Shown here in pieces: positions 24,873 through 33,345 of a DNA stretch of 64,000 nucleotides (the stretch's first letter is position 1; every line of letters starts with the position of its first letter). The notes under the pieces were generated by a model. It searched no databases and was not told the DNA's origin. It was given only the letters and a program-made list of their open reading frames with translations. Location of the stretch: assembly GCA_965222125.1 (NCBI GenBank), contig CBDCTC010000006.1:930001-994000 (forward strand), read 5' to 3'. The stretch comes from CAZENU01 sp965222125 (GTDB lineage: Bacteria > Chloroflexota > Dehalococcoidia > Lucifugimonadales > CAZENU01). The position numbers and the translations under genes are program-made.

Positions 24873-26024
24873 TTGTCAGCACGTTCACAGACCCCTGATT
24901 CCGGTCCCGTTCGCGAGTCCGGGCGGATCACCAGCCTCGACCTGATACGCGGCGTTGCGGTGCTCGGCATCCTGCTGATGAACGCCGTTAACTTCAAGCT
25001 CGGCAATGCGCCCTACTTCAACCTGAGCGCGGGCGGCTCAGAGACATGGCTCGACTGGGCTGTGGGCATCTTCGGCGAGATCTTCATCGACCAGAAGTTC
25101 ATGGGGTTGTTCTCGCTGCTGTTCGGCGCGGGGATGATTCTCTTCATCGACCGCGCCAGCGAGAGAGGAAGGCCCGCGGTCCTGCTGAACCTGTGGCGAA
25201 ACGCGCTGCTGCTGCTAATCGGCGTTCTCCACCTCCTGCTGTGGGATGGCGACGTGCTGACGGTCTACGCGGTGTCGTCGGTCTTTCTGATCGCCCTGCG
25301 GAAGCTGCCGAACTGGCTCCTCATCTCCGTTGGAGCCACCGTGTTCGCGCTATCCGTTGCCTGTGCACTGCTCATGCAGTCCATCGCCGACACGACCAGC
25401 GCATCGCTGTCGGGTTTCTGGACACCGGGTGAGATTTCGACCGAAGAGGCTATTGGGCCCCCCTTCCTGCTGGGCTATTTCCTGCGCGCATTGGGGCTGA
25501 TTCTCGTCGGCGCCGGCCTGTATCGCACCGGCTTCATGAACGGCGGCTTGCCCGCGAGGACGTATCGACTGACCGCAATGGTCGGGCTTGCCGTCGGCCT
25601 GTCCCTTGCAGCCGCCGGCGTCGTCGTCACCGCGGTGAACGACTACTCGCGCGACATCGCCTTTGTCGGCCAGATCCCCAATACGCTCGGCACGATTCCC
25701 TGCTCGCTGGGATACATGAGTCTCATCATCCTCTGGAACAACCGCGAGGACAACTGGCTCAAGCGGCGTCTGCGCGCAGTCGGGAGGATGGCGCTGACCA
25801 ACTACCTGGCGCAGACGCTGCTGGGCGTGCTTGTCTTGACAACCCTGCTGGGCGACGTCGACTTCGTGAACCGAAGCGCGGTCCTGGTGTTTGTGCTGGC
25901 GGTGTGGGCGCTGCAGCTGTGGTGGTCGCAGGCGTGGTCGAGTCGCTTCCTGTTCGGACCCGCGGAGTGGCTCTGGCGAGTCGCCACATATCGAAGCGGA
26001 CAGCCCCTTCGCCGCCCCGGTTGA
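24873..26024 (+). CDS. DUF418 domain membrane protein (YeiB-like)
   Basis: Polytopic inner-membrane protein of 383 residues with about ten hydrophobic segments. The N-terminal RITSLDLIRGVAVLGILLMN is the hallmark of the DUF418 family, and the C-terminal RMALTNYLAQTLLGVLVLT is its conserved last block (the DUF418 domain proper, about residues 220-375). The function of the family is unknown; relation to acyltransferase-3-like membrane enzymes has been proposed. The start is a TTG at 24873 with GAGGAG upstream. It lies alone between the PEBP gene and a toxin-antitoxin pair. Confidence 0.82.
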   Translation: MSARSQTPDSGPVRESGRITSLDLIRGVAVLGILLMNAVNFKLGNAPYFNLSAGGSETWLDWAVGIFGEIFIDQKFMGLFSLLFGAGMILFIDRASERGRPAVLLNLWRNALLLLIGVLHLLLWDGDVLTVYAVSSVFLIALRKLPNWLLISVGATVFALSVACALLMQSIADTTSASLSGFWTPGEISTEEAIGPPFLLGYFLRALGLILVGAGLYRTGFMNGGLPARTYRLTAMVGLAVGLSLAAAGVVVTAVNDYSRDIAFVGQIPNTLGTIPCSLGYMSLIILWNNREDNWLKRRLRAVGRMALTNYLAQTLLGVLVLTTLLGDVDFVNRSAVLVFVLAVWALQLWWSQAWSSRFLFGPAEWLWRVATYRSGQPLRRPG

Positions 26025-26052
26025 CGCGGCGTTCCCGCGCTTCGGCACGCGC

Positions 26053-26082
26053 TGGACAGGTATGTAGTCATGGTGGTATGAT
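26053..26082 (+). promoter_or_regulatory. promoter of the RHH/PIN toxin-antitoxin pair
   Basis: TGGACA (26053-26058), 18-base spacer and TATGAT (26077-26082). The start of transcription near 26089 falls after the first in-frame ATG of the antitoxin (26086) and so favours the later ATG at 26113. Confidence 0.55.
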
Positions 26083-26112
26083 GGCATGACGACAGCAGGG
26101 AGATTGTACGCT

Positions 26113-26361
26113 ATGAGACGAACGCAGATACAGTTGGACGAGCCAACGTACGAAATGGCGAGGCGAAGAGCGTTCTCAGAGGGCAAGTCGATGGCGGCGG
26201 TCGTCAGAGAGGCCCTGACTCAGTACTTGGGCCCCAGTGCCGAAGGGCCGCTGACCATAGACAGCTTCACCTTCATCGGCTCCGGGCGGTCGAAGCCTGA
26301 GGACCCCCGCCCTCTGTCCGAGCGCCACGACGAGGCGCTCGCCGACGACTTCACGTCTTGA
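26113..26361 (+). CDS. ribbon-helix-helix antitoxin (VapB-like)
   Basis: Antitoxin of 82 residues beginning MRRTQIQLDEPTYEMARRRA, the beta strand and first helix of a ribbon-helix-helix (CopG/MetJ) DNA-binding fold, completed by SMAAVVREALTQYLG. The remaining polar half (SKPEDPRPLSERHDEALADDF) would wrap the toxin. It should block the PIN toxin and repress the operon as a dimer. The ATG at 26113 is preferred because a ribosome-binding site (GGGAGA) precedes it and because the promoter places the transcript start at about 26089. Its stop overlaps the toxin start. Confidence 0.8.
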   Translation: MRRTQIQLDEPTYEMARRRAFSEGKSMAAVVREALTQYLGPSAEGPLTIDSFTFIGSGRSKPEDPRPLSERHDEALADDFTS

Positions 26362-26750
26362 TCTTCTTCGACACTTCGGCGGCAGTCGCCCTGGCAGACG
26401 TGGAAGACGGTAATCACGCCCATGCCGTGCGCGCGATCAGCGTGCTGGTGAACAGAGGGACCCCTCTCCTTACCCACAACTATGTGCTCGTGGAATCGGC
26501 GGCGGTGCTGCATCGAAGATTGGGGTTGACGAGCGCCCTGTCTTTCCTTGCCGACTCAGAGCACTTCCGCGTTCACTGGATCACTGACGAAGACCACACG
26601 GAGGCGGTGACCCTGCTGAGAAAGCGTGATCACCGTAACCTCAGTCTCGTCGACTGCATGAGTTTCGTCATCATGGGCAAGTACGACGTCACCACCGCAC
26701 TCGCCTACGACTCCGATTTTCAGACCGAGGGCTTCGACGTTGTCCGATGA
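26358..26750 (+). CDS. PIN domain toxin (VapC-like RNase)
   Basis: PIN-domain protein of 130 residues, a predicted Mg-dependent RNase. Acidic metal ligands are visible at the expected points: Asp in FFDTSAAVAL at the start, Glu in VLVESAAVLHRR, Asp in LSLVDCMSFVIM and Asp in ALAYDSDF near the end. The start is a TTG that overlaps the antitoxin TGA as TTGA, so translation is coupled. The target RNA cannot be read from sequence; tRNA or rRNA are usual for VapC proteins. Confidence 0.85.
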   Translation: MIFFDTSAAVALADVEDGNHAHAVRAISVLVNRGTPLLTHNYVLVESAAVLHRRLGLTSALSFLADSEHFRVHWITDEDHTEAVTLLRKRDHRNLSLVDCMSFVIMGKYDVTTALAYDSDFQTEGFDVVR

Positions 26751-26809
26751 CGAAGGGCGCCGTCGACATCGAACATGACGGCGGGCGGGGTATACCCTCT
26801 GCTCTGTGG

Positions 26810-27742
26810 CTACCCTCGTAGCAGGCTCTCCACTTCGTCTCGCGACGGCATCGCGGCCTGCGCGCCGGGTCGAGTCACAGCCACCGCTCCGGCGGCGGAG
26901 GCGAACCGGACCGCCGCCGCAAGGTCCTTGCCCTCGGCCAGGGCTACGCCCAGCGCGCCGCCGAACGCGTCGCCCGCCGCGACCGTGTCCACTGCCTCGA
27001 CGTCGAACGACGGCACATGGTCCCCCGAATCGCCGGAGACGTACACGGCGCCCCGCTCGCCCAGCTTCACGACCGCTGTCCCGACACCCCTGCGCGAGAG
27101 CTCCGCTGCCGCCGCCCGCCCCTGGCAGACATCGTACACGGGGTGTCCGACCAGCGCCGCGGCCTCCGTCTGGTTCGGCGTCAGGACGTCCACGAGCGCG
27201 TGGGCTTCGGCGGGCAGGGCAGACGCCGGCGCGGGGTCCAGTATGACGGCCACGCCCTTCTCCCTGGCAATCCGCGCGGCCGCCAGCGAGACTTCAAGCG
27301 GGACCTCGAGCTGCAGCAGCAGGCAGTCCGCGCCGTCGAGCGCCGACTGAGCCTCGCGGACCTGCTCGTCGTCGCAACGCAGGTTGGCGCCGTAGACGGC
27401 GACGATGTGGTTTTCACGATCGGCGTCCAGCAGAATTACCGCCGTGCCCGAGGGGCCGTCGGGGTCGGAGGCCACCCGGGAGACGTCGACGCCGTACGAT
27501 TCCAGGCCCCGCAGCAGCATCGGCCCGAACGCGTCCTCACCCACACGCCCGACCATCCGGACATCGGCGCCCAGCATCGAGGCGGCGACGGCCTGATTGG
27601 CGCCCTTGCCTCCCGGCGTGATATGGAGCTCGTCGCCGGCGATCGTCTCGCCGGGCAACGGCAGCCGAGGCGCCGCGACCACCAGGTCCATGTTGATGCT
27701 GCCCAGCACCACAATGACCGGTCTCTGTCGCGGTGCGCCCAA
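26810..27742 (-). CDS. rbsK: ribokinase (PfkB family)
   Basis: PfkB-family sugar kinase of about 310 residues that phosphorylates ribose at O5. The N-terminal VVLGSINMDLVV and GGKGANQAVAASMLGADV near 39 bind the sugar. The catalytic Asp lies in DTVAAGDAF near 250; Ala in place of Gly here is also found in genuine ribokinases. NQTEAAALVG is typical. I place the start at TTG 27742, which has AGGAG 8 bases upstream. The frame is open much further up through the HAD gene, which ends 17 bases before this start. The two genes form one transcription unit. Confidence 0.85.
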   Translation of the reverse strand: MGAPRQRPVIVVLGSINMDLVVAAPRLPLPGETIAGDELHITPGGKGANQAVAASMLGADVRMVGRVGEDAFGPMLLRGLESYGVDVSRVASDPDGPSGTAVILLDADRENHIVAVYGANLRCDDEQVREAQSALDGADCLLLQLEVPLEVSLAAARIAREKGVAVILDPAPASALPAEAHALVDVLTPNQTEAAALVGHPVYDVCQGRAAAAELSRRGVGTAVVKLGERGAVYVSGDSGDHVPSFDVEAVDTVAAGDAFGGALGVALAEGKDLAAAVRFASAAGAVAVTRPGAQAAMPSRDEVESLLRG

Positions 27743-27759
27743 CGCCTGAGCTCCTGGGC

Positions 27760-28569
27760 TCAGCCTATCTCGCCGCGGTCGAGCAGGTCTTCGATCACGA
27801 TGGCCACGCCGTCCTCCTCGATGGGGCGGGCCACCAGGTCGGCCGCCTCTTTTGCCTGGGGGACGGCCTCGTGCGACGCGACGCCGAGCCCGGCCCACCT
27901 CAGCATCTCGACGTCCTCGTAGCTGTTCCCGCAGGCAACGATCTGCTCGCGGCGTATCCCCAGGTGGTCGGCGAGCCACTGGAGGCCGCTGCGCTTTCCG
28001 CCGCCCGGATGGAGGATCTCGCACAACGTGGGCAGCGACCGGGTAACGTACAGCTCGCCGTCCAGCGCCGCGTTGAGCCGCCTGTCGAGCTCGCCGATCT
28101 CGTCCTCGGCGCCCAGCACGGCCAGCCGGGTCGGCTCGTCGTGGGCGAGCGTCCTCAGGTCGGACACGACCCGCACGCCGCCCCTGTTGCGCTCGCTGTA
28201 AGCCTCGACCCAGGGTGTGAGCACGTTGGCGACCACGTCGTCCCCGATGTACGCCAGAATCTCGTTCGGCCAGCCGTCCAGCGCGTCCAGCGCGCGGATC
28301 GACATGTGGGGTTCCAGCGGCAGATGGTGCAGCACCTCACCCGTCGTCGGGTCGGCGACGTGCGCGCCCTGGAACGAAACGATGGGCGACGTGATGTCGA
28401 GCTCCGAGGTAGCCGCGATCGCCGAGCGGAACATCCGGCCGGTGACAAGCGTGACCACTGCCCCCGCCTCTTCGGCCGAAGCGATCGCCCGACGCATCCT
28501 GTCCGAAGGCGGACGATCCGCGGTACGAATAGTACCGTCTATGTCGAGCCCGATCAGCCTGTAGCCCAT
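27760..28569 (-). CDS. HAD superfamily hydrolase, Cof-type
   Basis: Haloacid dehalogenase-like phosphatase of the Cof/IIB subfamily, 269 residues. Motif I is GLDIDGT with the nucleophile Asp at 9 and acid/base Asp at 11. Motif II is the Thr of LVTGR, a Lys lies in GGGKRSG, and motif IV is GNSYEDVEML with Asn in place of the first Asp, which is a tolerated variant. The central cap with alternating strands and helices (about 80-190) is of the C2 type. Such enzymes dephosphorylate sugar or nucleotide phosphates. The link to the ribokinase immediately downstream suggests a sugar-phosphate substrate. Confidence 0.83.
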   Translation of the reverse strand: MGYRLIGLDIDGTIRTADRPPSDRMRRAIASAEEAGAVVTLVTGRMFRSAIAATSELDITSPIVSFQGAHVADPTTGEVLHHLPLEPHMSIRALDALDGWPNEILAYIGDDVVANVLTPWVEAYSERNRGGVRVVSDLRTLAHDEPTRLAVLGAEDEIGELDRRLNAALDGELYVTRSLPTLCEILHPGGGKRSGLQWLADHLGIRREQIVACGNSYEDVEMLRWAGLGVASHEAVPQAKEAADLVARPIEEDGVAIVIEDLLDRGEIG

Positions 28570-28617
28570 CTACAGGTACGCCGTCCTGGGCCGGGCTCTG
28601 ATAGAATCGTACTCGTC

Positions 28618-28704
28618 GTGAAACTGTCGCCTAGAGCGGTCCTCTGGCTGATCGTGCTGCCGGTGTTCATCTACATCCTGGTGCTGGCGTTCCGGGGCGG
28701 CTGA
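28618..28704 (+). CDS. 28-residue single-span membrane peptide
   Basis: A GTG-started frame (GTG at 28618, TGA at 28702) encodes a short peptide that starts MKLSPRAVLWLIVL and ends LVLAFRGG: basic start, one hydrophobic span, short tail. A TAGAAT hexamer at 28602-28607 sits where a -10 box would place the transcript start close to the GTG, so it may be read as a leaderless message. It lies divergent from the HAD gene. With 28 codons this could be chance; the composition and the promoter-like box are the only support. Confidence 0.4.
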   Translation: MKLSPRAVLWLIVLPVFIYILVLAFRGG

Positions 28705-28801
28705 CCGCAGCCGCCGCCTGCCGCTTCCCTGGCCTCTCTCATCGCCGCCGGTAATCTTACATCTTTCCGCGGCGGCCGAGGAATCCAGGGGTCTCACGCG
28801 G

Positions 28802-30970
28802 TCAGTCGACGTCCTCGGCCTGGTCCGGCTTCGCCTGGCCGCGGGCGCGTTCGGCGAGGAACGATCCCTCGCCGAATGACCCGAACTGGACCTGTCCGGA
28901 CATCTGGTCTCCCGTCAGCGTGGCGCGGAAGGAGAGGGCCATCGTACCCCTGGGGCCGGACATCTCGATCTCCCACTCCAGATTGCCCTGCTCGAGCCTG
29001 CCTCCGTCGAACTCTCCTCTGCCCCGGGGCCCTTCCCAGACGCCGCCGAACGACGAGCCGCGGGCGGTCAGCTCCAGCGTGCCCTGCTGCGTTCCACGGG
29101 GGGAGTTGATCGTCACGTTCCAGACGCCTTCGATGGTCGTCTCCCGGGCGCCATTCGATTGGAAGGAGTAGGACTGCAGCCGGGCGTAGAGGCCGTCAAG
29201 GGCCATCAGCTCGTCGTGGTTGCCCTCCTCTACCTTCCGGCCGTCTTCCAACACCACGATCCGGTCCGCGTTGCGCACCGTGGACAACCGATGCGCTATC
29301 ACCAGCGCCGTCCGGCCGCGCAATAGCTCGCCCAGCGCACGCTGGATCTGCATCTCCGTTTGGGTGTCTATGTTGGCCGTCGCCTCGTCCAGAATCAGCA
29401 CACGTGGGTCCGCCACCAGCGCTCGCGCGAAGCTGATCAACTGACGCTGGCCCACGCTAAGGTTCCCTCCGCGCTCCTGAAGCTCAGTGTCGTATCCATC
29501 CGACAGACGCTCGATGAACTCGTGCGCCCCAACCGCACGCGCCGCCGACTCCACAGCCGCGTCCGTCGCGTCCACCCGGTTGTAGCGGATGTTCTCCCGT
29601 ACCGTCCCGCTGAACAGGTACGGCTCCTGCAGCACCACGCTCATCTGCCGACCCAGGGAGTCCTGGCTCAGATCGCGCACGTCGTGGCCGTCCATCGTGA
29701 TACGGCCCTCGGTCACGTCGTAGAACCGCAGCAGCAGCGACACCAGGGTCGTCTTACCGGCGCCGGTCGGGCCAACGATCGCGACTGTCTGACCCGCCTT
29801 GGCCTCGAGGTCGACGCCCTGAAGCACCGGCACTTCCGACTCGTACGAGAAACCGACTCCCTCGTAGCGGACGTCGCCGCGAACCCGGTCCACGCGCACC
29901 GCGTCCGGCTTGTCCTCGAAGTCGGGATCGAGGTCCATCAACTCGAAGATGCGGGCGCCGGAGGCCATGGCGCGCTGGAGCGAGCCGTACTGCATGGTGA
30001 GATTGCGGACCGGCTCGAAGAACCGCTGGATGTAGAGGGCGAAGGCGACCAGCACGCCCACGTCCTCCAGCGAGCCGTCGAGGACCATGCGGCCGCCGAA
30101 GAAGACCACCAGCGCCAGGCCCAGCGCGCTGAGGACCTCGACCGAGGGCATGAGTACCGCCGTGTAGCGGGTCGCCTGGAGGTTTGCGCCGAGATTCTCG
30201 CGGTTGGCGGTGCCGAACTGCTTGATGTTCGCGTCCTCGCGGTTGAGGCTCTGCACCACCCGCACGCCGGAGATGTTCTCCTGTAGCCCGGAGTTGACGA
30301 CGGCGATGGCGCGGCGCACGCGCATGAACGACCTTCGGGCGTACTGCTGCCAGATGGCCAGCATCGCGAACAGCAGCGGGATCACCGTCAGGGTGATGAG
30401 CGCGAGCTGGAAGTCCATCAGCATCATCACGGTCACGATCCCTACGAAGGCGACCACGTCCGCAATCGTGAGCACGACGACCGACAGGAAGTCCTGTATC
30501 TGTTGCACGTCGTTCTGCACGCGGGACATGGTCATGCCGACCTCGCTCCGGTCGAAGAACGACATGGAGAGCCTGTGGATATGGCGGAAGAGCCTGACCC
30601 TGAGGGTGTAGAGCACCCGCGCCCCCACGAAGGCCATTGCGCGGAGGTGGACGTAGTTGGCGCCGAACTGGATTGCCGCCACGGCGACGAAGATGCCGAC
30701 GATCCAGTTGATTCCGGTCAGGTCTCGCTCCCGGATGTAGTCGTCGATGACCTGCTGGACCAGCCACGGTATGGCAACCACGGTGGCCGTGTAGACGAAC
30801 ATCGCGCCGATGGTGAGGAGCAGCAGCGCCCAGTGCGGCTTCAGGTAGTCGAACAGCCGCACGACGACCTTGTGATCGTAGAGCTGCCCGCCCTCGTCGT
30901 CCTGGTCGAGGCCCATGCGGCGCCCCATCATGCGTCCGCCAATGAAGCCGCCGCCGCCACCGAGCATCAT
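28802..30970 (-). CDS. ABC exporter half-transporter with catalytic site, second pair, plus extra C-terminal domain
   Basis: Type IV ABC exporter subunit of 722 residues: Gly/Met-rich N-terminus, six-span membrane domain, then nucleotide-binding domain with GPTGAGKTT near 397, LSVGQRQL near 505, LILDEATANID near 527 and AHRLS. The Walker B Glu is intact but the signature is LSVGQ rather than LSGGQ, so it supplies the catalytic ATP site only together with its partner. After the nucleotide-binding domain (ending near 605) there is an extra segment of about 115 residues rich in beta strands and Gly (IEGVWNVTINSPRG, GVWEGPRGRGEF, GNLEWEIEMSGPRG), not part of normal ABC exporters. It overlaps its partner by four bases (ATGA). 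The substrate is unknown, perhaps a drug or lipid. Confidence 0.9.
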   Translation of the reverse strand: MMLGGGGGFIGGRMMGRRMGLDQDDEGGQLYDHKVVVRLFDYLKPHWALLLLTIGAMFVYTATVVAIPWLVQQVIDDYIRERDLTGINWIVGIFVAVAAIQFGANYVHLRAMAFVGARVLYTLRVRLFRHIHRLSMSFFDRSEVGMTMSRVQNDVQQIQDFLSVVVLTIADVVAFVGIVTVMMLMDFQLALITLTVIPLLFAMLAIWQQYARRSFMRVRRAIAVVNSGLQENISGVRVVQSLNREDANIKQFGTANRENLGANLQATRYTAVLMPSVEVLSALGLALVVFFGGRMVLDGSLEDVGVLVAFALYIQRFFEPVRNLTMQYGSLQRAMASGARIFELMDLDPDFEDKPDAVRVDRVRGDVRYEGVGFSYESEVPVLQGVDLEAKAGQTVAIVGPTGAGKTTLVSLLLRFYDVTEGRITMDGHDVRDLSQDSLGRQMSVVLQEPYLFSGTVRENIRYNRVDATDAAVESAARAVGAHEFIERLSDGYDTELQERGGNLSVGQRQLISFARALVADPRVLILDEATANIDTQTEMQIQRALGELLRGRTALVIAHRLSTVRNADRIVVLEDGRKVEEGNHDELMALDGLYARLQSYSFQSNGARETTIEGVWNVTINSPRGTQQGTLELTARGSSFGGVWEGPRGRGEFDGGRLEQGNLEWEIEMSGPRGTMALSFRATLTGDQMSGQVQFGSFGEGSFLAERARGQAKPDQAEDVD

Positions 30971-32739
30971 GCGCTGCCTCCCTCCGTCTGGAAGAGTGCG
31001 TCGAGCAGGGCCTCCTCCTCTGAGGCGAGCTGCACGTCGTGGATGCGGCGGTAGAAGCCGTCCCGGGCGAGCAGGTCCGCGTGAGTGCCACGCTCGACGA
31101 CGCGTCCGCCCTCGAGCACGATTATCAGATCGGCGCCGCGGACCGTGGAGAGCCTGTGAGCGATGACGAACGTGGTGCGGTCGCGTACGACCTCGGCGAG
31201 GGCCCGCTGGATCTTGTACTCGGTGCCGACGTCGACGCTGGACGTCGAGTCGTCGAGGATCAGGATCGGCGGGTCGAGCAGCAGGGTCCGAGCAATGGCG
31301 AGCCGTTGCCGCTGGCCCCCGGACAGCGTTATCCCGCGCTCGCCGACCAGCGTGTCGTAGCCGTCGCGCAGGCCGTCGATGAAGTCGTGGAGCTGCGCGA
31401 CCGTCGCCGCGGCGACGATCTGCTCGTGCGTTGCGGCGTCGACGCCGTAGGCGATGTTGTCCCTGATCGTCGCCGCGAAGACGAACACGTCCTGCTGGAC
31501 GATGCCCACGTTGGACCGGAGCGACGCCAGGGTCACGTCCCTGATGTCGGTGCCGTCGATTGTGACGGCTCCGCTCGTGACATCGTAGAAGCGGGGGATG
31601 GCGTGCACGACCGTGGTCTTGCCGGAGCCCGGCCCTCCAAGGATGGCGACGAGCTGCCCCGGCCGCGCCTCGAAGTCTACGTCCTCGATGGCGGCGTCGT
31701 CCTCACCGTAGCCCAGGGAGACACGGTCGAACTTCACGTGGCCCCGCGCGCGGGGCATCGGCCCGGCGCCGGGCCTCTCGGCCACCGGCGAGACGGCGTC
31801 GAGGACGTCGAATATCCGCTGGCCGGCGGCTGAGGCACGGGTCAAGGTGTTGACCATCCATCCGGCCATCCGGACCGGCATCTGCATGATGCCCATCAGC
31901 AGAATGAACGAGGCGAGCTCGCCCTCCGTCAGCCGCCCATCGATGACCTCGTTGCCGCCGACGAGAAGGATCGCGCCGATGGCCAGCGTGAAGACGAAGG
32001 TCATGAACGAGCCGTGGGAGGCGAACAGCCGGGTTGCGGCGTAGGTCAGGTCGGCGACCGACCTGGCCTTCTTGTCGAACTTGTCCTCTTCGTACTGTCG
32101 GCCGCCGAACGCCTTGACGACACGTATGCCGGCGAGGCTCTCCTGGAGGACGGTTGTCAGATTCCCAGTCTCCTCCTGAACCCTCATCCAGGTCGGCCGC
32201 AGCTTGCGGGACATGGTGAGGGCGCGCCACAGTACGATTGGCACGAAGGCCATGCTGACCAGGCCCAACCGCCAGTTGGTGGCGAGCATCAACCCGCCGG
32301 CCACGCCTATTGTCAAGAATATCGAGAGGCCCCTGACCATCCCCATGCTGACGAACATCCGGACCGCGTCGACGTCGGCGGTCGCCTTGGACATCAGGTT
32401 GCCGGTCTGCTGCTTGTCGTGGAACCCGAAGCTGAGGCTCTGGAGCTTGCGAAAAAAGTCCTCGCGTATGTCGAAGGCGGCCCGCTGCGAAACGGACTCG
32501 GACAAATAGGTCTGGGCGTACCCGAACAGGCCGCGCATGGCGCTGACGAGCATGATCCCGCCGGCCAGCAGCAGCAGGCTGCTGGACTGACCGCTGGCCA
32601 GCGCCTCGTCAATAGCGCGGCCCAGCAGGACCGGAAGGAACATGACCGATACCGTGGAGGCCGCCATCGCCAGGTAAGCGCCACCGAGGTAGACTCGCTG
32701 CCTCCAGGCGTACGCGGTCAGCCGCAGGAGGACTCTCAT
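30967..32739 (-). CDS. ABC exporter half-transporter with degenerate ATP site, second pair
   Basis: Type IV ABC exporter subunit of 590 residues with a six-span membrane domain and a nucleotide-binding domain. Walker A is GGPGSGKTT near 365, the signature is a perfect LSGGQRQR near 472, and Walker B reads LILDDSTSSVD near 494, with Asp instead of the catalytic Glu. This is the pattern of the non-catalytic partner in heterodimeric exporters such as TM287/288 and BmrCD. It overlaps marR by four bases upstream and the catalytic partner by four bases downstream, so all three are one operon. Confidence 0.9.
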   Translation of the reverse strand: MRVLLRLTAYAWRQRVYLGGAYLAMAASTVSVMFLPVLLGRAIDEALASGQSSSLLLLAGGIMLVSAMRGLFGYAQTYLSESVSQRAAFDIREDFFRKLQSLSFGFHDKQQTGNLMSKATADVDAVRMFVSMGMVRGLSIFLTIGVAGGLMLATNWRLGLVSMAFVPIVLWRALTMSRKLRPTWMRVQEETGNLTTVLQESLAGIRVVKAFGGRQYEEDKFDKKARSVADLTYAATRLFASHGSFMTFVFTLAIGAILLVGGNEVIDGRLTEGELASFILLMGIMQMPVRMAGWMVNTLTRASAAGQRIFDVLDAVSPVAERPGAGPMPRARGHVKFDRVSLGYGEDDAAIEDVDFEARPGQLVAILGGPGSGKTTVVHAIPRFYDVTSGAVTIDGTDIRDVTLASLRSNVGIVQQDVFVFAATIRDNIAYGVDAATHEQIVAAATVAQLHDFIDGLRDGYDTLVGERGITLSGGQRQRLAIARTLLLDPPILILDDSTSSVDVGTEYKIQRALAEVVRDRTTFVIAHRLSTVRGADLIIVLEGGRVVERGTHADLLARDGFYRRIHDVQLASEEEALLDALFQTEGGSA

Positions 32740-33221
32740 ATACTCACGGCCCTGCCAGCGGCCGCCGCGGGCCGCTCCGTCTCCCGCGTTGCTCCGGCAC
32801 GGGTGAGTATCTCAAGCGCCGGAACGACCACCTCGAGCTCCTCCAGGGTCAGCGCGTCGGCCAGGGCGAGACGCCGCTCCCTGCTCACCTGCCAGAAGCG
32901 CTCCACGGCCTTCTTGCCTTCATCGGTGAGCTCGCAGGCGACGACGCGCCTGTCCGAAGGGTCCTCGACGCGCTCGACCAGACCCTTCTTGACCAGCCGG
33001 TCCACCATGCTGGTCACCGAGGGCAGCCCCCGTCCCAGGTGTTCGGAGAGTACGCCCATGCGTGTTGGGCCCTGCCTGTGGAGCAAGAACATCGTCTTGG
33101 CCTGGGGCATCGTCAACTCCAGGTCCTGCCACCCGCCCGGAGAGCGAGGCCGCATGTGGAACGACATGCGCTCCATCAACTCGACCAGCCTCTCGGAGAG
33201 TATTTCTCTGTTCCGTTCCAA
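32736..33221 (-). CDS. MarR family transcriptional regulator
   Basis: Winged helix-turn-helix regulator of 161 residues. The recognition region is LSEHLGRGLPSVTSMVDRLVKKGLVER followed by the wing DPSDRRVVACELTDEG (quoted in parts), standard for MarR. Such proteins repress exporter operons and release DNA when they bind a small aromatic or lipophilic ligand. The start is TTG 33221 behind GAGGCGG. It is the first gene of a marR-ABC-ABC operon with four-base overlaps. A consensus promoter lies 34 bases upstream, and an 11-base palindrome between promoter and start is a plausible operator, making autoregulation likely. Confidence 0.88.
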   Translation of the reverse strand: MERNREILSERLVELMERMSFHMRPRSPGGWQDLELTMPQAKTMFLLHRQGPTRMGVLSEHLGRGLPSVTSMVDRLVKKGLVERVEDPSDRRVVACELTDEGKKAVERFWQVSRERRLALADALTLEELEVVVPALEILTRAGATRETERPAAAAGRAVSI

Positions 33222-33230
33222 TGTCCGCCT

Positions 33231-33241
33231 CGAATTATTCG
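33231..33241 (-). promoter_or_regulatory. palindromic operator candidate for the MarR regulator
   Basis: CGAATTATTCG, 5-base arms around one central base, lies just downstream of the predicted transcript start of the marR operon and upstream of the TTG start. A repressor dimer here would block transcription. A second small palindrome, CACGTG (33244-33249), is next to it. Confidence 0.4.
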
Positions 33242-33254
33242 TGCCACGTGAACT

Positions 33255-33283
33255 ATATTAGCGAAGCGAAGGTTTCTTGTCAA
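33255..33283 (-). promoter_or_regulatory. consensus promoter of the marR-ABC operon
   Basis: On the minus strand a perfect TTGACA (33278-33283), exactly 17 bases and TAATAT (33255-33260). It is one of the strongest promoter matches in the window, which fits an operon that must be held down by a repressor. Confidence 0.8.
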
Positions 33284-33345
33284 CCCTCTTGTCTCGGCAC
33301 CTGCTCGATTCCGCGGGCCGGGCCCGAAGCGAGGTCGGCGGGCAA

